A program made the position numbers and the translations under genes. From the NCBI GenBank assembly GCA_934309145.1, contig CAKRCW010000005.1, positions 62,001 to 126,000 of the forward strand: a stretch of 64,000 nucleotides of DNA, read 5' to 3'. Under the pieces are notes generated by a model. It did no database searches and was not told the DNA's origin. It saw only the letters and a list, made by a program, of their open reading frames with translations. The DNA is from an uncultured Lachnospiraceae bacterium (GTDB taxonomy: Bacteria; Bacillota; Clostridia; Lachnospirales; Lachnospiraceae). Shown here piece after piece: positions 24,733 to 33,502 of this stretch; the stretch's first letter is position 1, and each line of letters begins with the position of its first letter.

Positions 24733-27453
24733 ATGGGTAAATTAAGCGAATTTTTCGGTAAAATTCCATTCCTGTCCGGCTTAGGCGGAAAGAAAAAATC
24801 TGCAAAGAGCAATGTTGAACTTCAGTATGATAAAGCACTTAATCTTATGGAAAACGGTAACTCTGATGAGTCCGTAGAGATTCTTGAGAAGATAGCTGAT
24901 ATAGCAATCATGGATCAGAATTATAAGAATTTTGGCGTTGATGCATTGAAGATATTAGGGGAGTTGTTCGAAACAGGTAAGTATAGTAATTGTAGTGTAG
25001 AGGTTAATAAACCTAAAGCAACTACATATTATGAGAAGTATATCAATCTTAACAAGGACGGTGATATGGTATACAAGCTCGCTAAGATGATGCTTGAGAT
25101 ACAGAACTTCTCTAAGGCAATTACATATTTTGAGAAAGCAACGGGATATGGAATTAAGGCAGCTTATATGAATTTAGGCAGCATTTACGAGAATGGTTTA
25201 AATCGTATTGACCAATATGGCAATAAGAGTGACTATGTCGTACCTGTAGATTATGACAAGGCTATGATGTGGTATAAGAAGCTTGCTGATACCGGAGATG
25301 ATAAAGCCAAATCAGCTTATGAGAGAGTTGAGTACGCAAGCAAGCATACAGACAGTATAGAGTTTGAAGAAAAAGATAAGCTGTACACAGAGATTGCAGA
25401 GGCAAGACGAGCTAAGGGCAAGGAACCAAGATACAAAGCTATTGAGGCTTCCAGATTACAGTATCAGTACACTTATGTACATAATCAGGTTGATGGATAT
25501 ATACATAAGCTCCCTAAGGATTGGGTTAAGACAATCAATGAGGAGACTGATGAGGAATATTATGCACCAAGTCTCACATATAAAGACTTTGCAATGTATG
25601 TGTCATATGACAGTATACCTAGGGATTCCAAGAAGACTCTTGAGAATTATCTCCGCTACTGTAATGATGCGTTTGATGAGGATTTACAGCTTAAGGCTTA
25701 TATAACCGAGTATGCAGATGGTATATGTACTACTTTCTATCACAAGGAGATGGAGAAGGGTATAGTAACATTTGCGTTTTATCAAGGTAAGAGACTTGCC
25801 TGTATGAAGTTCGTATGTGCATCTATGGAGATTATAGAGCAATACGAGGAGATTATATTTGAGACTGCCAACTCCTTTGCGTTTGTGGATCCTACACTTG
25901 TTAGTGACCAGAGTCTTAACCGTAAGGATAATCAGTATTACAGCGAGGCCGTTTATTGTTACTATCTTGAGGATTATGAGGGCGCGATGGCAGCAGCTAA
26001 GCAGGCACTTAAGCTAGGAAGCATTAAAGCAAGCTATCTTCTTATAGAGCTTTACTTTGATGATGATTCACCTTATAAGGATCTTGATAAGACAATAAGC
26101 TATGCTAAGCAGTTGTTTGAGGCGACAAAGGATCCCGACCTTGCATTCCTGCTTGGTAATATATATGACCAGCAGATGAAGGATTACATGAAGGCACTTA
26201 ACTGGTATGAGCATGCACATCGCCTTGGACATAAGAGGGTTTCATTCTATCTTGGAAGATTCTATTACTATGGTGTGCTTAGAACTAAAAGAGATGGCGA
26301 AAAAGCACTTGAGTATTTTAAAGAAGCACAAGCTAATGGTATACTTGAGGCAGATGCCTATATCAAGGATATACAGGAGCTTGGTGGAGAAGACTTACAG
26401 AGTGCAGTTGAGAAGCTTGAGCGTTCTGTTGAGGCAGGAAGTAGTGCAGCAGCACTCAAGGTTGCTTTGTATAAGCAGAGTCAGGTATTCTTTATAGCTA
26501 ACTCTTATGAGATAGAAAAGGCTTTTATTGAGGCTCTTGGTTTAGGCAGCTATCAGGCAGCGTATGAGCTTGGTAAGATATATCAGGTTCAGGAGGCTGA
26601 TGAGAATTATCGTGGTGAAATAAGGAGTATCAAATATTTTGAGAAGGCTTTTGACCATGGATATGAGGACTTCGATAAGGAGAACTTATTCAAGGTTATG
26701 GAATACAAAGCAGGCAAGACAGATAAACGTGAAGAGAAGGTTGGATATTATCTTCATAGTGCTAAGATGGGTTATGTACCTGCAGTTGATAAGGTTATCG
26801 AGCTTGTATCAAGCACTACGCCTGAGATTGAAGCTCTCTATAATGAACTTATGGAGATTGCAGAGACAGGTGATGATTCTGCGATTATTGGTATGAATAA
26901 GCTTGAGAAAAAATATAATGATTTAGTTATCAAGAAGCCTAATGAAAACCAGAAGGTTATTGAGAATAAGTTCTTCAGACTTGCGGTGCCTAAGGAGTGC
27001 ACAGCGAGTATCAATGATGAGGGTGGTACAATTAAGTTTGCTGATTCAGTTGTTGAATTTGCGGTTGCAGAAATGCCTGTAAGTGCGGATGATGAAGAGC
27101 ATTATCTTAAGATTTACAAGTTGATTTTGTCAGAGTATCTGCCTGATGAGAATGCAGAAATTATTATTGCTAATTCAAGAATGATTGGTTCTGGAATAAG
27201 AGAGATAAAGAACAATATACATTCATATAGTATTTTGCTCATAAGCTCTAAGAATCAGTACTTGTTTAAATTAAGCTCCCGTGATAGACGTGAGATGATG
27301 CAGTTCAAGGATAAGGTTCTTGAGATTGCCAAGTCTCTTGTTGAGACAGGTGAGATATATGTGGCAACTGATGAGGCGAGAAAGAAGATAGGATTATCAT
27401 TTCTTTTGCAGTCCAATGAAAGTGGTTTCTTATCTATCGGCAAAATGGAATAA
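24733..27453 (+). CDS. Large Sel1/TPR-repeat protein
   Basis: A 906-residue protein starting at the ATG at 24733, 7 nt after AGGAGG. It has many Sel1/TPR-like helical repeats, for example AAYMNLGSIYENG with YDKAMMWYKKLADTGDD, ALNWYEHAHRLGHKRVSFYL and YYYGVLRTKRDGEKALEYF. Two embedded non-repeat domains, at about residues 245-395 and 750-890, look like paired beta-rich PsbP/DUF1795-like modules (GYIHKLPKDWVKTIN; NKFFRLAVPKECTASIN). No signal peptide or membrane helix is evident, so it is probably a cytoplasmic scaffold. Function is unknown. It stands alone between the crh-like gene and the BlaI unit. Confidence 0.75.
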   Translation: MGKLSEFFGKIPFLSGLGGKKKSAKSNVELQYDKALNLMENGNSDESVEILEKIADIAIMDQNYKNFGVDALKILGELFETGKYSNCSVEVNKPKATTYYEKYINLNKDGDMVYKLAKMMLEIQNFSKAITYFEKATGYGIKAAYMNLGSIYENGLNRIDQYGNKSDYVVPVDYDKAMMWYKKLADTGDDKAKSAYERVEYASKHTDSIEFEEKDKLYTEIAEARRAKGKEPRYKAIEASRLQYQYTYVHNQVDGYIHKLPKDWVKTINEETDEEYYAPSLTYKDFAMYVSYDSIPRDSKKTLENYLRYCNDAFDEDLQLKAYITEYADGICTTFYHKEMEKGIVTFAFYQGKRLACMKFVCASMEIIEQYEEIIFETANSFAFVDPTLVSDQSLNRKDNQYYSEAVYCYYLEDYEGAMAAAKQALKLGSIKASYLLIELYFDDDSPYKDLDKTISYAKQLFEATKDPDLAFLLGNIYDQQMKDYMKALNWYEHAHRLGHKRVSFYLGRFYYYGVLRTKRDGEKALEYFKEAQANGILEADAYIKDIQELGGEDLQSAVEKLERSVEAGSSAAALKVALYKQSQVFFIANSYEIEKAFIEALGLGSYQAAYELGKIYQVQEADENYRGEIRSIKYFEKAFDHGYEDFDKENLFKVMEYKAGKTDKREEKVGYYLHSAKMGYVPAVDKVIELVSSTTPEIEALYNELMEIAETGDDSAIIGMNKLEKKYNDLVIKKPNENQKVIENKFFRLAVPKECTASINDEGGTIKFADSVVEFAVAEMPVSADDEEHYLKIYKLILSEYLPDENAEIIIANSRMIGSGIREIKNNIHSYSILLISSKNQYLFKLSSRDRREMMQFKDKVLEIAKSLVETGEIYVATDEARKKIGLSFLLQSNESGFLSIGKME

Positions 27454-27491
27454 AATGTTATATCAATAATATAAAAAAATGAAGTATAAAC

Positions 27492-27525
27492 TTGACATAT
27501 ATATATCTAATTGATAGGATATATA
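27492..27525 (+). promoter_or_regulatory. Promoter and candidate BlaI operator
   Basis: TTGACA (27492-27497), 17-nt spacer, TAGGAT (27515-27520). Overlapping the spacer and -10 is an inverted repeat, TATATATC (27500-27507) and GATATATA (27518-27525), 10 nt apart. This is where a BlaI-type repressor would autoregulate. The AT-rich dyad could be fortuitous. Confidence 0.6.
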
Positions 27526-27557
27526 GTAAGTTTTAGCTTATATTAAGGAGGAAAATT

Positions 27558-27938
27558 ATGAGTAAGAAAGTACCTGAAATTTTTGAGTGTGAGTATCAGT
27601 TGATGTTGTTGGTTTGGAAGAACAAGAAGCCAACCCGTATGCGTCAGCTAGTAGCAGATGGATTTGAGGCTAGAAATTGGAAGAGAACAACTATTTATAC
27701 AATGGTTAAGCGTCTTTCAGACAGAGGAGTGCTTAAGTTTGAGGATGGTTTTGTAACAGCTAAGTTCTCAAAGGAGCAGGTTCAGCTTGCTAAGGCTGAA
27801 GAATTTATTGGCAGGATATATGACGGAAAAGTATCTAATTTAATGTCAGCATTTATCAGTAAGAAGAAGATTAACGCTGAGGAGTTAGCAGAAATTAAGA
27901 ACATGATTAGTGAATACGAGGAGAATGGTGTAAAGTAG
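27558..27938 (+). CDS. BlaI/MecI/CopY-family repressor
   Basis: A 126-residue winged-helix regulator: FECEYQLMLLVWKNKKPTRM, then recognition-helix region WKRTTIYTMVKRLSDRGVLKFEDG, then a C-terminal dimerisation helix pair with AFISKKKINAEELAEIKNMI. BlaI family members repress genes until cleaved by a partner M56 metallopeptidase. That partner begins 5 nt after the stop. AAGGAGG precedes the start. Which signal and which targets beyond the operon are involved is unknown. No beta-lactamase gene is nearby. Confidence 0.92.
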   Translation: MSKKVPEIFECEYQLMLLVWKNKKPTRMRQLVADGFEARNWKRTTIYTMVKRLSDRGVLKFEDGFVTAKFSKEQVQLAKAEEFIGRIYDGKVSNLMSAFISKKKINAEELAEIKNMISEYEENGVK

Positions 27939-27942
27939 TAAG

Positions 27943-28995
27943 ATGACAATTTGTTTTTTAAGATGTAGTGTTGTTTTTGCATTTAATATTTTAATAGTAT
28001 TAATTGCACAGAAGACCATCTTAAGGCGTCATTACAAATATACCAAGATGTTATGGATTGCAAGTTGTATACATGCATGTTTTCCGTATGGCATCCTGAA
28101 CTTAAATATAGGACAGGATGCTATTCGGCGTTATAGGGATGATTTTATCTTTGCTAAGATTAGAACAAGCACTTTGTTTTGGGCAGTTGTGATTCTCGGA
28201 ATATTAATAATGGTTATGATTGAGAGATATGCTACAAGTAAGAACAACGAGGTATTCTTTATTTCTCATTATGATAATGACAAGGATATATATGTCAGTT
28301 GTAAGGAAGGTCCTGCATTTGTAAGTGGGATATTCAAATATAGAATAGCGATGCCTAAGGTTTTAGATGGAGAACGTTACATATTAGAGCACGAAAGACA
28401 GCATATCCATAATCATGATAATCAAATAAGGTTTCTGTATTCAATTTGGATGAAGCTGTTTTGGTTTAACCCACTTGTTTATCTTGGCAATAATAAATTA
28501 TCGGATGCCATTGAGATGCATTGTGATGAAGAAGTTACAGAGAAGTACAGTAAAGCAGAGAAGGTTGCGTATATGAAATGCATGGCTAATCAGGCTGATA
28601 TGCAGCGGAGAACCATGGATAGGTATTGCAAAAAAACTAACATATACAGTTTTTTTGCTTCAAAAAAATCGCAGCTATATAGACGAGTTAAGCGTTTAAC
28701 AGAGGGATATAAGCGTACATTTATAGGGGAGATTGGTTGCAGATTTGCAACGGTCATGCTTCTGTTTGTAATGTTTTCTGTGGGAGCATATCAAGGTCAG
28801 GCTAGGAATTATTATCAGGTGACCGATGATGCGGTGAGTGATGCTGACATTGTTGTGTTGCAGGATAATAGCGACTCGGATATGATTGTACGTGTGAATA
28901 TTGATGAGGCTGTTGGAGAACGGGTTATATATTCATCAATTGATTATGAATTTTCTATATTTTGGTATTCTATTGTAGAGGAGGAGAAATATTAA
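27943..28995 (+). CDS. BlaR1/MecR1-like M56 membrane metallopeptidase
   Basis: A 350-residue membrane protein with an N-terminal hydrophobic part (VVFAFNILIVLIAQ and LFWAVVILGILIMVMI), a cytoplasmic zinc-protease domain with the HExxH motif (H150-E-R-Q-H154, within LEHERQHIHNHD) and the downstream glutamate region AIEMHCDEEV. A late membrane helix (ATVMLLFVMFSVGAYQG) leads to a short outside tail of about 60 residues. The penicillin-binding sensor domain of BlaR1 is missing, so it must sense something else or depend on partners. It presumably cleaves the BlaI-like repressor. Confidence 0.88.
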   Translation: MTICFLRCSVVFAFNILIVLIAQKTILRRHYKYTKMLWIASCIHACFPYGILNLNIGQDAIRRYRDDFIFAKIRTSTLFWAVVILGILIMVMIERYATSKNNEVFFISHYDNDKDIYVSCKEGPAFVSGIFKYRIAMPKVLDGERYILEHERQHIHNHDNQIRFLYSIWMKLFWFNPLVYLGNNKLSDAIEMHCDEEVTEKYSKAEKVAYMKCMANQADMQRRTMDRYCKKTNIYSFFASKKSQLYRRVKRLTEGYKRTFIGEIGCRFATVMLLFVMFSVGAYQGQARNYYQVTDDAVSDADIVVLQDNSDSDMIVRVNIDEAVGERVIYSSIDYEFSIFWYSIVEEEKY

Positions 28996-28996
28996 T

Positions 28997-29512
28997 ATGA
29001 AAAGATTATTTAAGAGGATTGTAACATTATGTATGATAATGGCTATGTGCTTGTGCGTGTTGCCGGCTGAGGCGGCTCAGGGTGATGCTACTGATATTGT
29101 GAAGGGAATTTATGTTGGTACTGTTGACTATGGAAATGGTGTCGTTGGCTATGAGTATGTTTCATATGTTGACGCATTAAGTGCGATACAGCCGTGTGTT
29201 GTTACCCAGAGAACTGCATCAAAGTCAACAGAGATATCTGTTGGTGGTTCATATGCATTCACTATCACCCAGACAGCAACCTTTACTTATGGTTCCCCTG
29301 ATGAAATAGTAAGGATATCATCAAGAAGAGGAACAGTGTCTTCGTATAGTTCCAGCTCACCATATCGTGCCGGTACTGTTTCTAGCTCATCTGTGAATGG
29401 TTCTCCTGCATCAGTTACAAGCACATTTGGAATATATTATGCATCTAACTGGGCTTTATATAGTAATGGTAGTTGCGTAATGTACTGTAAAAATAGCGGT
29501 TTAGTTAGTTAA
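28997..29512 (+). CDS. Small secreted protein of the BlaI-M56 module
   Basis: A 171-residue protein with a clear signal peptide (MKRLFKRIVTLCMIMAM...PAEAA, cleavage probably near residue 26-27). The mature part is small, neutral, Ser/Thr/Tyr/Gly-rich and beta-prone (AFTITQTATFTYGS, SSYSSSSPYRAGTVSSSS), ending SNGSCVMYCKNSGLVS with two nearby cysteines able to form a disulfide. I do not recognise the family. It begins 1 nt after the peptidase gene stop, so it is surely co-expressed. It could be the effector, the ligand or the protective protein of the system. The fold vaguely suggests a secreted adhesive or bacteriocin-like peptide, but that is speculation. Confidence 0.75.
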   Translation: MKRLFKRIVTLCMIMAMCLCVLPAEAAQGDATDIVKGIYVGTVDYGNGVVGYEYVSYVDALSAIQPCVVTQRTASKSTEISVGGSYAFTITQTATFTYGSPDEIVRISSRRGTVSSYSSSSPYRAGTVSSSSVNGSPASVTSTFGIYYASNWALYSNGSCVMYCKNSGLVS

Positions 29513-29539
29513 TATTTAAAAACAGATTATTAATATTAT

Positions 29540-29588
29540 AAAATCCCTGTATTTTCTGCTTATAAGTAGAAGATATAGGGATTTTTGT
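29540..29588 (+). terminator. Terminator of the BlaI-M56 operon
   Basis: AAAATCCCT with TATTTTCT (from 29540) folds back on AGAAGATATAGGGATTTTT (to about 29586), leaving a T-run. Confidence 0.8.
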
Positions 29589-29607
29589 TTGCAATAAAAA
29601 ACACCTC

Positions 29608-29636
29608 TTGCACATATCTCTTCAAAGTGATATAGT
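29608..29636 (+). promoter_or_regulatory. Promoter of the riboflavin operon
   Basis: TTGCAC (29608-29613), 17-nt spacer, TATAGT (29631-29636), about 25 nt before the FMN riboswitch. Confidence 0.65.
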
Positions 29637-29660
29637 GTTTACGGAAAAGTTAATAATGTG

Positions 29661-29803
29661 AACTTCGGGGTAGGGTGTAATTCCCAGCCGGCGGTGTGTA
29701 TCATGTAAGGATATATTATGGTGACATAGGTACGAGCCCGCGAGCGTGCAAGCATGATTTGGTGAGAATCCAAAGCCGACAGTAAAGTCTGGATGAGAGA
29801 AGT
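29661..29803 (+). promoter_or_regulatory. FMN riboswitch (RFN element)
   Basis: All hallmark blocks are present in order: CTTCGGGGTAGGGTG at 29663, AATTCCCAGCCGGCGGT, a variable helix, AGCCCGCGAGC, GATTTGGTGAGAATCC, AAAGCCGACAGT, and the closing GGATGAGAGAAG near 29802. FMN binding is known to favour the downstream terminator and shut off riboflavin genes. About 50 nt separate it from that terminator, consistent with transcription attenuation of ribD-ribE-ribBA-ribH. Confidence 0.97.
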
Positions 29804-29849
29804 GATGCATATTTTAATACTTATATATCGAGTTTAGAATGTAGCTGAT

Positions 29850-29880
29850 ATCCCGGGGACTGTCTCCGGGATTTTTTTGT
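29850..29880 (+). terminator. Riboswitch-controlled attenuator
   Basis: TCCCGGGGA (29851-29859) pairs with TCTCCGGGA (29863-29871), followed by seven T. It lies between the FMN aptamer and ribD, so it is the expression platform of the riboswitch. Confidence 0.88.
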
Positions 29881-29897
29881 GAAAAGAGGATGATAAG

Positions 29898-31007
29898 ATG
29901 GCATTTCAGAGAGAGTATATGGAGCTTGCTATAAAGCTTGCCAAGAAAGGTGAGGGTGCAGTTAATCCCAATCCTTTGGTTGGTGCAGTTATAGTGCGTG
30001 ACGGAAAAATAATAGGACAGGGATATCATGCAAGATATGGAGATTTGCACGCGGAGAGAGCAGCATTTGCAAGTCTTACTGAATCGGCAGAGGGAGCAGA
30101 GATGTATGTCACACTTGAGCCATGCTGTCATTATGGCAAGCAGCCACCATGTGTGGAGGCAATAGTAGAACACAAGATAGCCTGCGTATATGTCGGCTCA
30201 GATGATCCTAATGATAAGGTCTGTGGAAAGGGCATACAGTATTTGAGAGAGCATGGTGTTGAGGTTCACACCCAGATGATGAAGGAGGAGTGTGATGAAC
30301 TCAATTCAGTTTTCTTTCATTATATTACAACAAAGACACCTTATGTTGTATTAAAATATGCGATGACAATAGATGGAAAAATAGCTGCCTATACGGGAGA
30401 GAGCAAGTGGATATCAAATGAAAACTCAAGACAGCGTGTTCACGAGATGAGAAACAGGTATATGGGAATAATGGTTGGGATAGGAACTGTACTTGCAGAT
30501 AATCCTAATCTTACCTGTAGAATGGATGGTGGCAGAAATCCAATAAGAATAGTTTGCGACTCCAAGTTAAGAATTCCACTTGACTGTAATCTTGTTAAGA
30601 CTGCTGGTGAGGTAGAGACTATAGTCGCATATACTGTATGTAACGAAAATGACAGTCAGGCTATGACAGATAAGATAAATAAGCTTAATCAGGCTGGTGT
30701 GGTAACAATAGAGGTCTCACAAACTGATTTGGGACTTGACCTAAATGATTTGATGGTAAAGCTTGGTAAAAGAGGCATAGATGGAATTATGCTTGAGGGA
30801 GGCGGTACACTAAATTATAGTGCTGTGATGTCCGGCATAGTTAATGAGGTAGATGTATTCCTTGCACCAAAGGTTTTGGGTGGTGTTGATGCGATAACAC
30901 CTGTTGAGGGACATGGAGTGGAGACTCCTGATATAGCCAAAATGTTTGTACCTAAGGGAATGGAACAGATAGATGATGATATATATATAAGATATGTAGC
31001 GAGGTGA
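29898..31007 (+). CDS. ribD: Bifunctional diaminohydroxyphosphoribosylaminopyrimidine deaminase/reductase
   Basis: A 369-residue enzyme for the second and third steps of the riboflavin pyrimidine branch. The N-terminal deaminase domain (1-145) has the zinc motif HAERAAF and the PCCHYGKQPPC loop. The C-terminal reductase domain (about 148-369) has YAMTIDGKIAAYTGESKWIS, VGIGTVLADNPNLTCR and the glycine-rich GIDGIMLEGGGTLNYS. The start follows AAAGAGGATGATAAG. It is the first gene after the FMN riboswitch and overlaps nothing. ribE starts 4 nt later. Confidence 0.96.
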   Translation: MAFQREYMELAIKLAKKGEGAVNPNPLVGAVIVRDGKIIGQGYHARYGDLHAERAAFASLTESAEGAEMYVTLEPCCHYGKQPPCVEAIVEHKIACVYVGSDDPNDKVCGKGIQYLREHGVEVHTQMMKEECDELNSVFFHYITTKTPYVVLKYAMTIDGKIAAYTGESKWISNENSRQRVHEMRNRYMGIMVGIGTVLADNPNLTCRMDGGRNPIRIVCDSKLRIPLDCNLVKTAGEVETIVAYTVCNENDSQAMTDKINKLNQAGVVTIEVSQTDLGLDLNDLMVKLGKRGIDGIMLEGGGTLNYSAVMSGIVNEVDVFLAPKVLGGVDAITPVEGHGVETPDIAKMFVPKGMEQIDDDIYIRYVAR

Positions 31008-31011
31008 TAGC

Positions 31012-31689
31012 GTGTTTACGGGAATTGTTGAGGAGATAGGTGAGATAAAGAACATACAGCATGGTGCAAAATCTGCTAAGCTTACTATCAAGGGCGATGT
31101 GGTATTTCAGGATGCAAAGCTTGGCGACAGTATTGCTGTTAATGGCGTGTGCCTTACTGTGACGGGAATATCCGGCAAAACATTTACTGCTGATGTAATG
31201 GCTGAGAGCATGAGGAGAACGGCACTTGGAGGCCTTCATGCGGGAAGTAAGGTCAATCTTGAGAGGGCTATGTCTGCAAATGGAAGATTTGGCGGACATA
31301 TCGTATCGGGACATATAGACGGAACGGGTACTGTGCAGGAGCTAAAGCGGGAGGATAATGCTGTGTGGGTTACGATAAAGACCGAACCACACATACTTAA
31401 ATATATAATAGAAAAAGGCTCGATAGCCATTGATGGTATAAGCCTTACGGTTGCGTATGTGGATGACAGAGTATTTAAGGTTTCCATAATACCGCATACA
31501 GCAAAGGAAACGACTTTACTTGATAAGATACCGGGAGATATGGTTAATCTTGAGAATGATGTCATTGGCAAATATGTTGACAAGCTTCTTAATTTTACCG
31601 GTGATACGGCAGGCAGCACTAAAGGCAGTGCCTCGTTAAGTAATAGCGGTATAAGTGCAGAGTTTTTATTAAAAAATGGATATTTATAG
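31012..31689 (+). CDS. ribE: Riboflavin synthase, alpha chain
   Basis: A 225-residue enzyme converting two 6,7-dimethyl-8-ribityllumazines to riboflavin plus a pyrimidinedione. It uses a GTG start at 31012 with GAGGTGAT upstream. It has two tandem lumazine-binding halves, the first opening MFTGIVEEIGEI with LGDSIAVNGVCLTV, and the second with GHIDGTGTV and GSIAIDGISLTV. The last 20 or so residues (GSTKGSASLSNSGISAEFLL) form a low-complexity tail beyond the usual end. Confidence 0.95.
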   Translation: MFTGIVEEIGEIKNIQHGAKSAKLTIKGDVVFQDAKLGDSIAVNGVCLTVTGISGKTFTADVMAESMRRTALGGLHAGSKVNLERAMSANGRFGGHIVSGHIDGTGTVQELKREDNAVWVTIKTEPHILKYIIEKGSIAIDGISLTVAYVDDRVFKVSIIPHTAKETTLLDKIPGDMVNLENDVIGKYVDKLLNFTGDTAGSTKGSASLSNSGISAEFLLKNGYL

Positions 31690-31727
31690 ATTTTTATATA
31701 GTACATTATAAGGAGGAAAAAGAAGTA

Positions 31728-32927
31728 ATGGTAGAATTTAATTCTATAGAAGAAGTAGTTGAGGACTTAAGACAGGGAAAATGTGTTGTTATCCTCGATG
31801 ACGAAAACAGGGAAAATGAGGGAGACGTAATCTGTGCAGCACAGTTTGCCACAACTGAGAATGTAAATTTCATGGCAAGCTATGCAAAGGGACTTATATG
31901 TATGCCAATGGCACCAGAATACACAGACAAGCTACATCTTCCACAGATGTGCATAACAAATACAGATAATCACTGCACAGCATTTTCGGTATCTGTCGAT
32001 CATGTAAGTACTACAACAGGTATATCTGCGTATGAGAGAGGAATAACAGCCAGAAAATTTGTAGAAGAGGGAGCTAAGCCTGAGGATTTCAGGAGACCGG
32101 GACATATGTTTCCACTTGAGGCACGTCCGGGCGGAGTAATAGAGAGACAGGGACATACAGAGGCTACAGTTGACCTTGTAAGGCTTGCGGGACTTCCACC
32201 GGTAGGACTTTGCTGTGAGATAATGAAGGAAGATGGAACAATGGCAAGACTTAATGATTTAGTTGAGTTTGCCAGGAAGCATAATCTTAAGATATCTACA
32301 ATAGAGAAGCTTATCCAGTATCGTAAGGAGCATGAGGTATTTGTAGAATGTGTTGCAAAGGCTAAGATGCCTACCAGATATGGTGAGTTTACAATATATG
32401 GTTATATAAATAAGCTTAATGGTGAACACCATGTAGCTTTAGTAAAGGGAGATATAACCGATGGCGAGCCTGTTTTGTGCCGTGTACACTCTGAGTGCCT
32501 TACAGGAGATGCGCTTGGCTCTGCAAGATGTGATTGTGGACAGCAGTATGATGCAGCCATGAGAATGATTGCCAAGGAGGGAAGAGGAGTTCTCCTTTAC
32601 ATGCGTCAGGAGGGAAGAGGAATAGGCTTGATAAATAAAATTCGTGCATATGAGTTGCAGGATCAGGGCTTAGACACAGTAGAGGCTAACTTAAAGCTTG
32701 GTTTCCCTGAGGACGCCAGAGATTATACTATCGGTACACAGATTCTTGTAGACCTTGGAATTAAGAAGCTTCGTCTGCTTACTAATAACCCACTTAAGGT
32801 GTATGGTCTTGCAGGATATAATCTTGAGATTGTAGAGCGTGTACCTATACAGATGGAGCCTGGCAAATACGATTTGTTCTATCTTAAGACTAAGAAGGAG
32901 AAGATGGGACACATTCTTGATTTATAG
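31728..32927 (+). CDS. ribBA: Bifunctional DHBP synthase/GTP cyclohydrolase II
   Basis: A 399-residue fusion of the two entry enzymes of riboflavin synthesis. The N-terminal DHBP synthase domain (1-200) has the acidic loop DDENRENEGD, and RPGHMFPLEARPGGV followed by RQGHTEATVDL. The C-terminal GTP cyclohydrolase II domain has the zinc-binding CRVHSECLTGDALGSARCDC and MRQEGRGIGLINKIRAYELQ. AAGGAGG precedes the ATG at 31728. Both active sites look intact. Confidence 0.97.
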   Translation: MVEFNSIEEVVEDLRQGKCVVILDDENRENEGDVICAAQFATTENVNFMASYAKGLICMPMAPEYTDKLHLPQMCITNTDNHCTAFSVSVDHVSTTTGISAYERGITARKFVEEGAKPEDFRRPGHMFPLEARPGGVIERQGHTEATVDLVRLAGLPPVGLCCEIMKEDGTMARLNDLVEFARKHNLKISTIEKLIQYRKEHEVFVECVAKAKMPTRYGEFTIYGYINKLNGEHHVALVKGDITDGEPVLCRVHSECLTGDALGSARCDCGQQYDAAMRMIAKEGRGVLLYMRQEGRGIGLINKIRAYELQDQGLDTVEANLKLGFPEDARDYTIGTQILVDLGIKKLRLLTNNPLKVYGLAGYNLEIVERVPIQMEPGKYDLFYLKTKKEKMGHILDL

Positions 32928-33003
32928 ATATAGCAGTGCTTGTAAAAATTATTAACTAAGAATATATAAAATATAAACTAACACAAATTAGGAGGAAAAT
33001 AAC

Positions 33004-33465
33004 ATGAAAACATTAGAAGGAAAGATGGTAGTTGACGGAATAAAGATAGGTATAGTGGCAGCGAGATTTAACGAATTTATAGTATCTAAGCTTATCGGTG
33101 GTGCAAGGGATGGTCTCTTAAGACATGATGTTAAGGAGGAGGATATAACACTTGCATGGGTTCCTGGTGCATTTGAAATTCCTGTAGTTGCCAAGAAGAT
33201 GGCTATGTCAGGTAAATATGATGCAGTTATATGCCTCGGTGCTGTAATAAGAGGAGCAACAAGCCATTACGATTATGTATGTAATGAGGTTTCAAAGGGT
33301 ATAGCTTCAGTATCTCTTGAGTCAGGCATACCTGTTATGTTTGGTGTAGTAACTACAGAAAATATTGAGCAGGCTATTGAGCGTGCCGGAACAAAGGCTG
33401 GAAATAAGGGCTATGACTGTGCTCTTGGTGCAATAGAGATGATTAATCTTATGAAGCAGATATAA
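33004..33465 (+). CDS. ribH: 6,7-dimethyl-8-ribityllumazine synthase
   Basis: A 153-residue lumazine synthase joining the two riboflavin branches. It shows IGIVAARFNEFIVSKLI, WVPGAFEIPVVAKKMA, the substrate loop LGAVIRGATSHYDYV with the catalytic His, and VPVMFGVVTTEN-like GIPVMFGVVTTENIEQA. AGGAGG sits 6 nt before the start. Family members form 60-mer capsids. It is the last gene of the rib operon; I see no clear terminator, so read-through into the HAD gene is possible. Confidence 0.96.
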   Translation: MKTLEGKMVVDGIKIGIVAARFNEFIVSKLIGGARDGLLRHDVKEEDITLAWVPGAFEIPVVAKKMAMSGKYDAVICLGAVIRGATSHYDYVCNEVSKGIASVSLESGIPVMFGVVTTENIEQAIERAGTKAGNKGYDCALGAIEMINLMKQI

Positions 33466-33502
33466 TAATACTTTTTGTAATATTTAAGTACAGGAGAATG
33501 AT

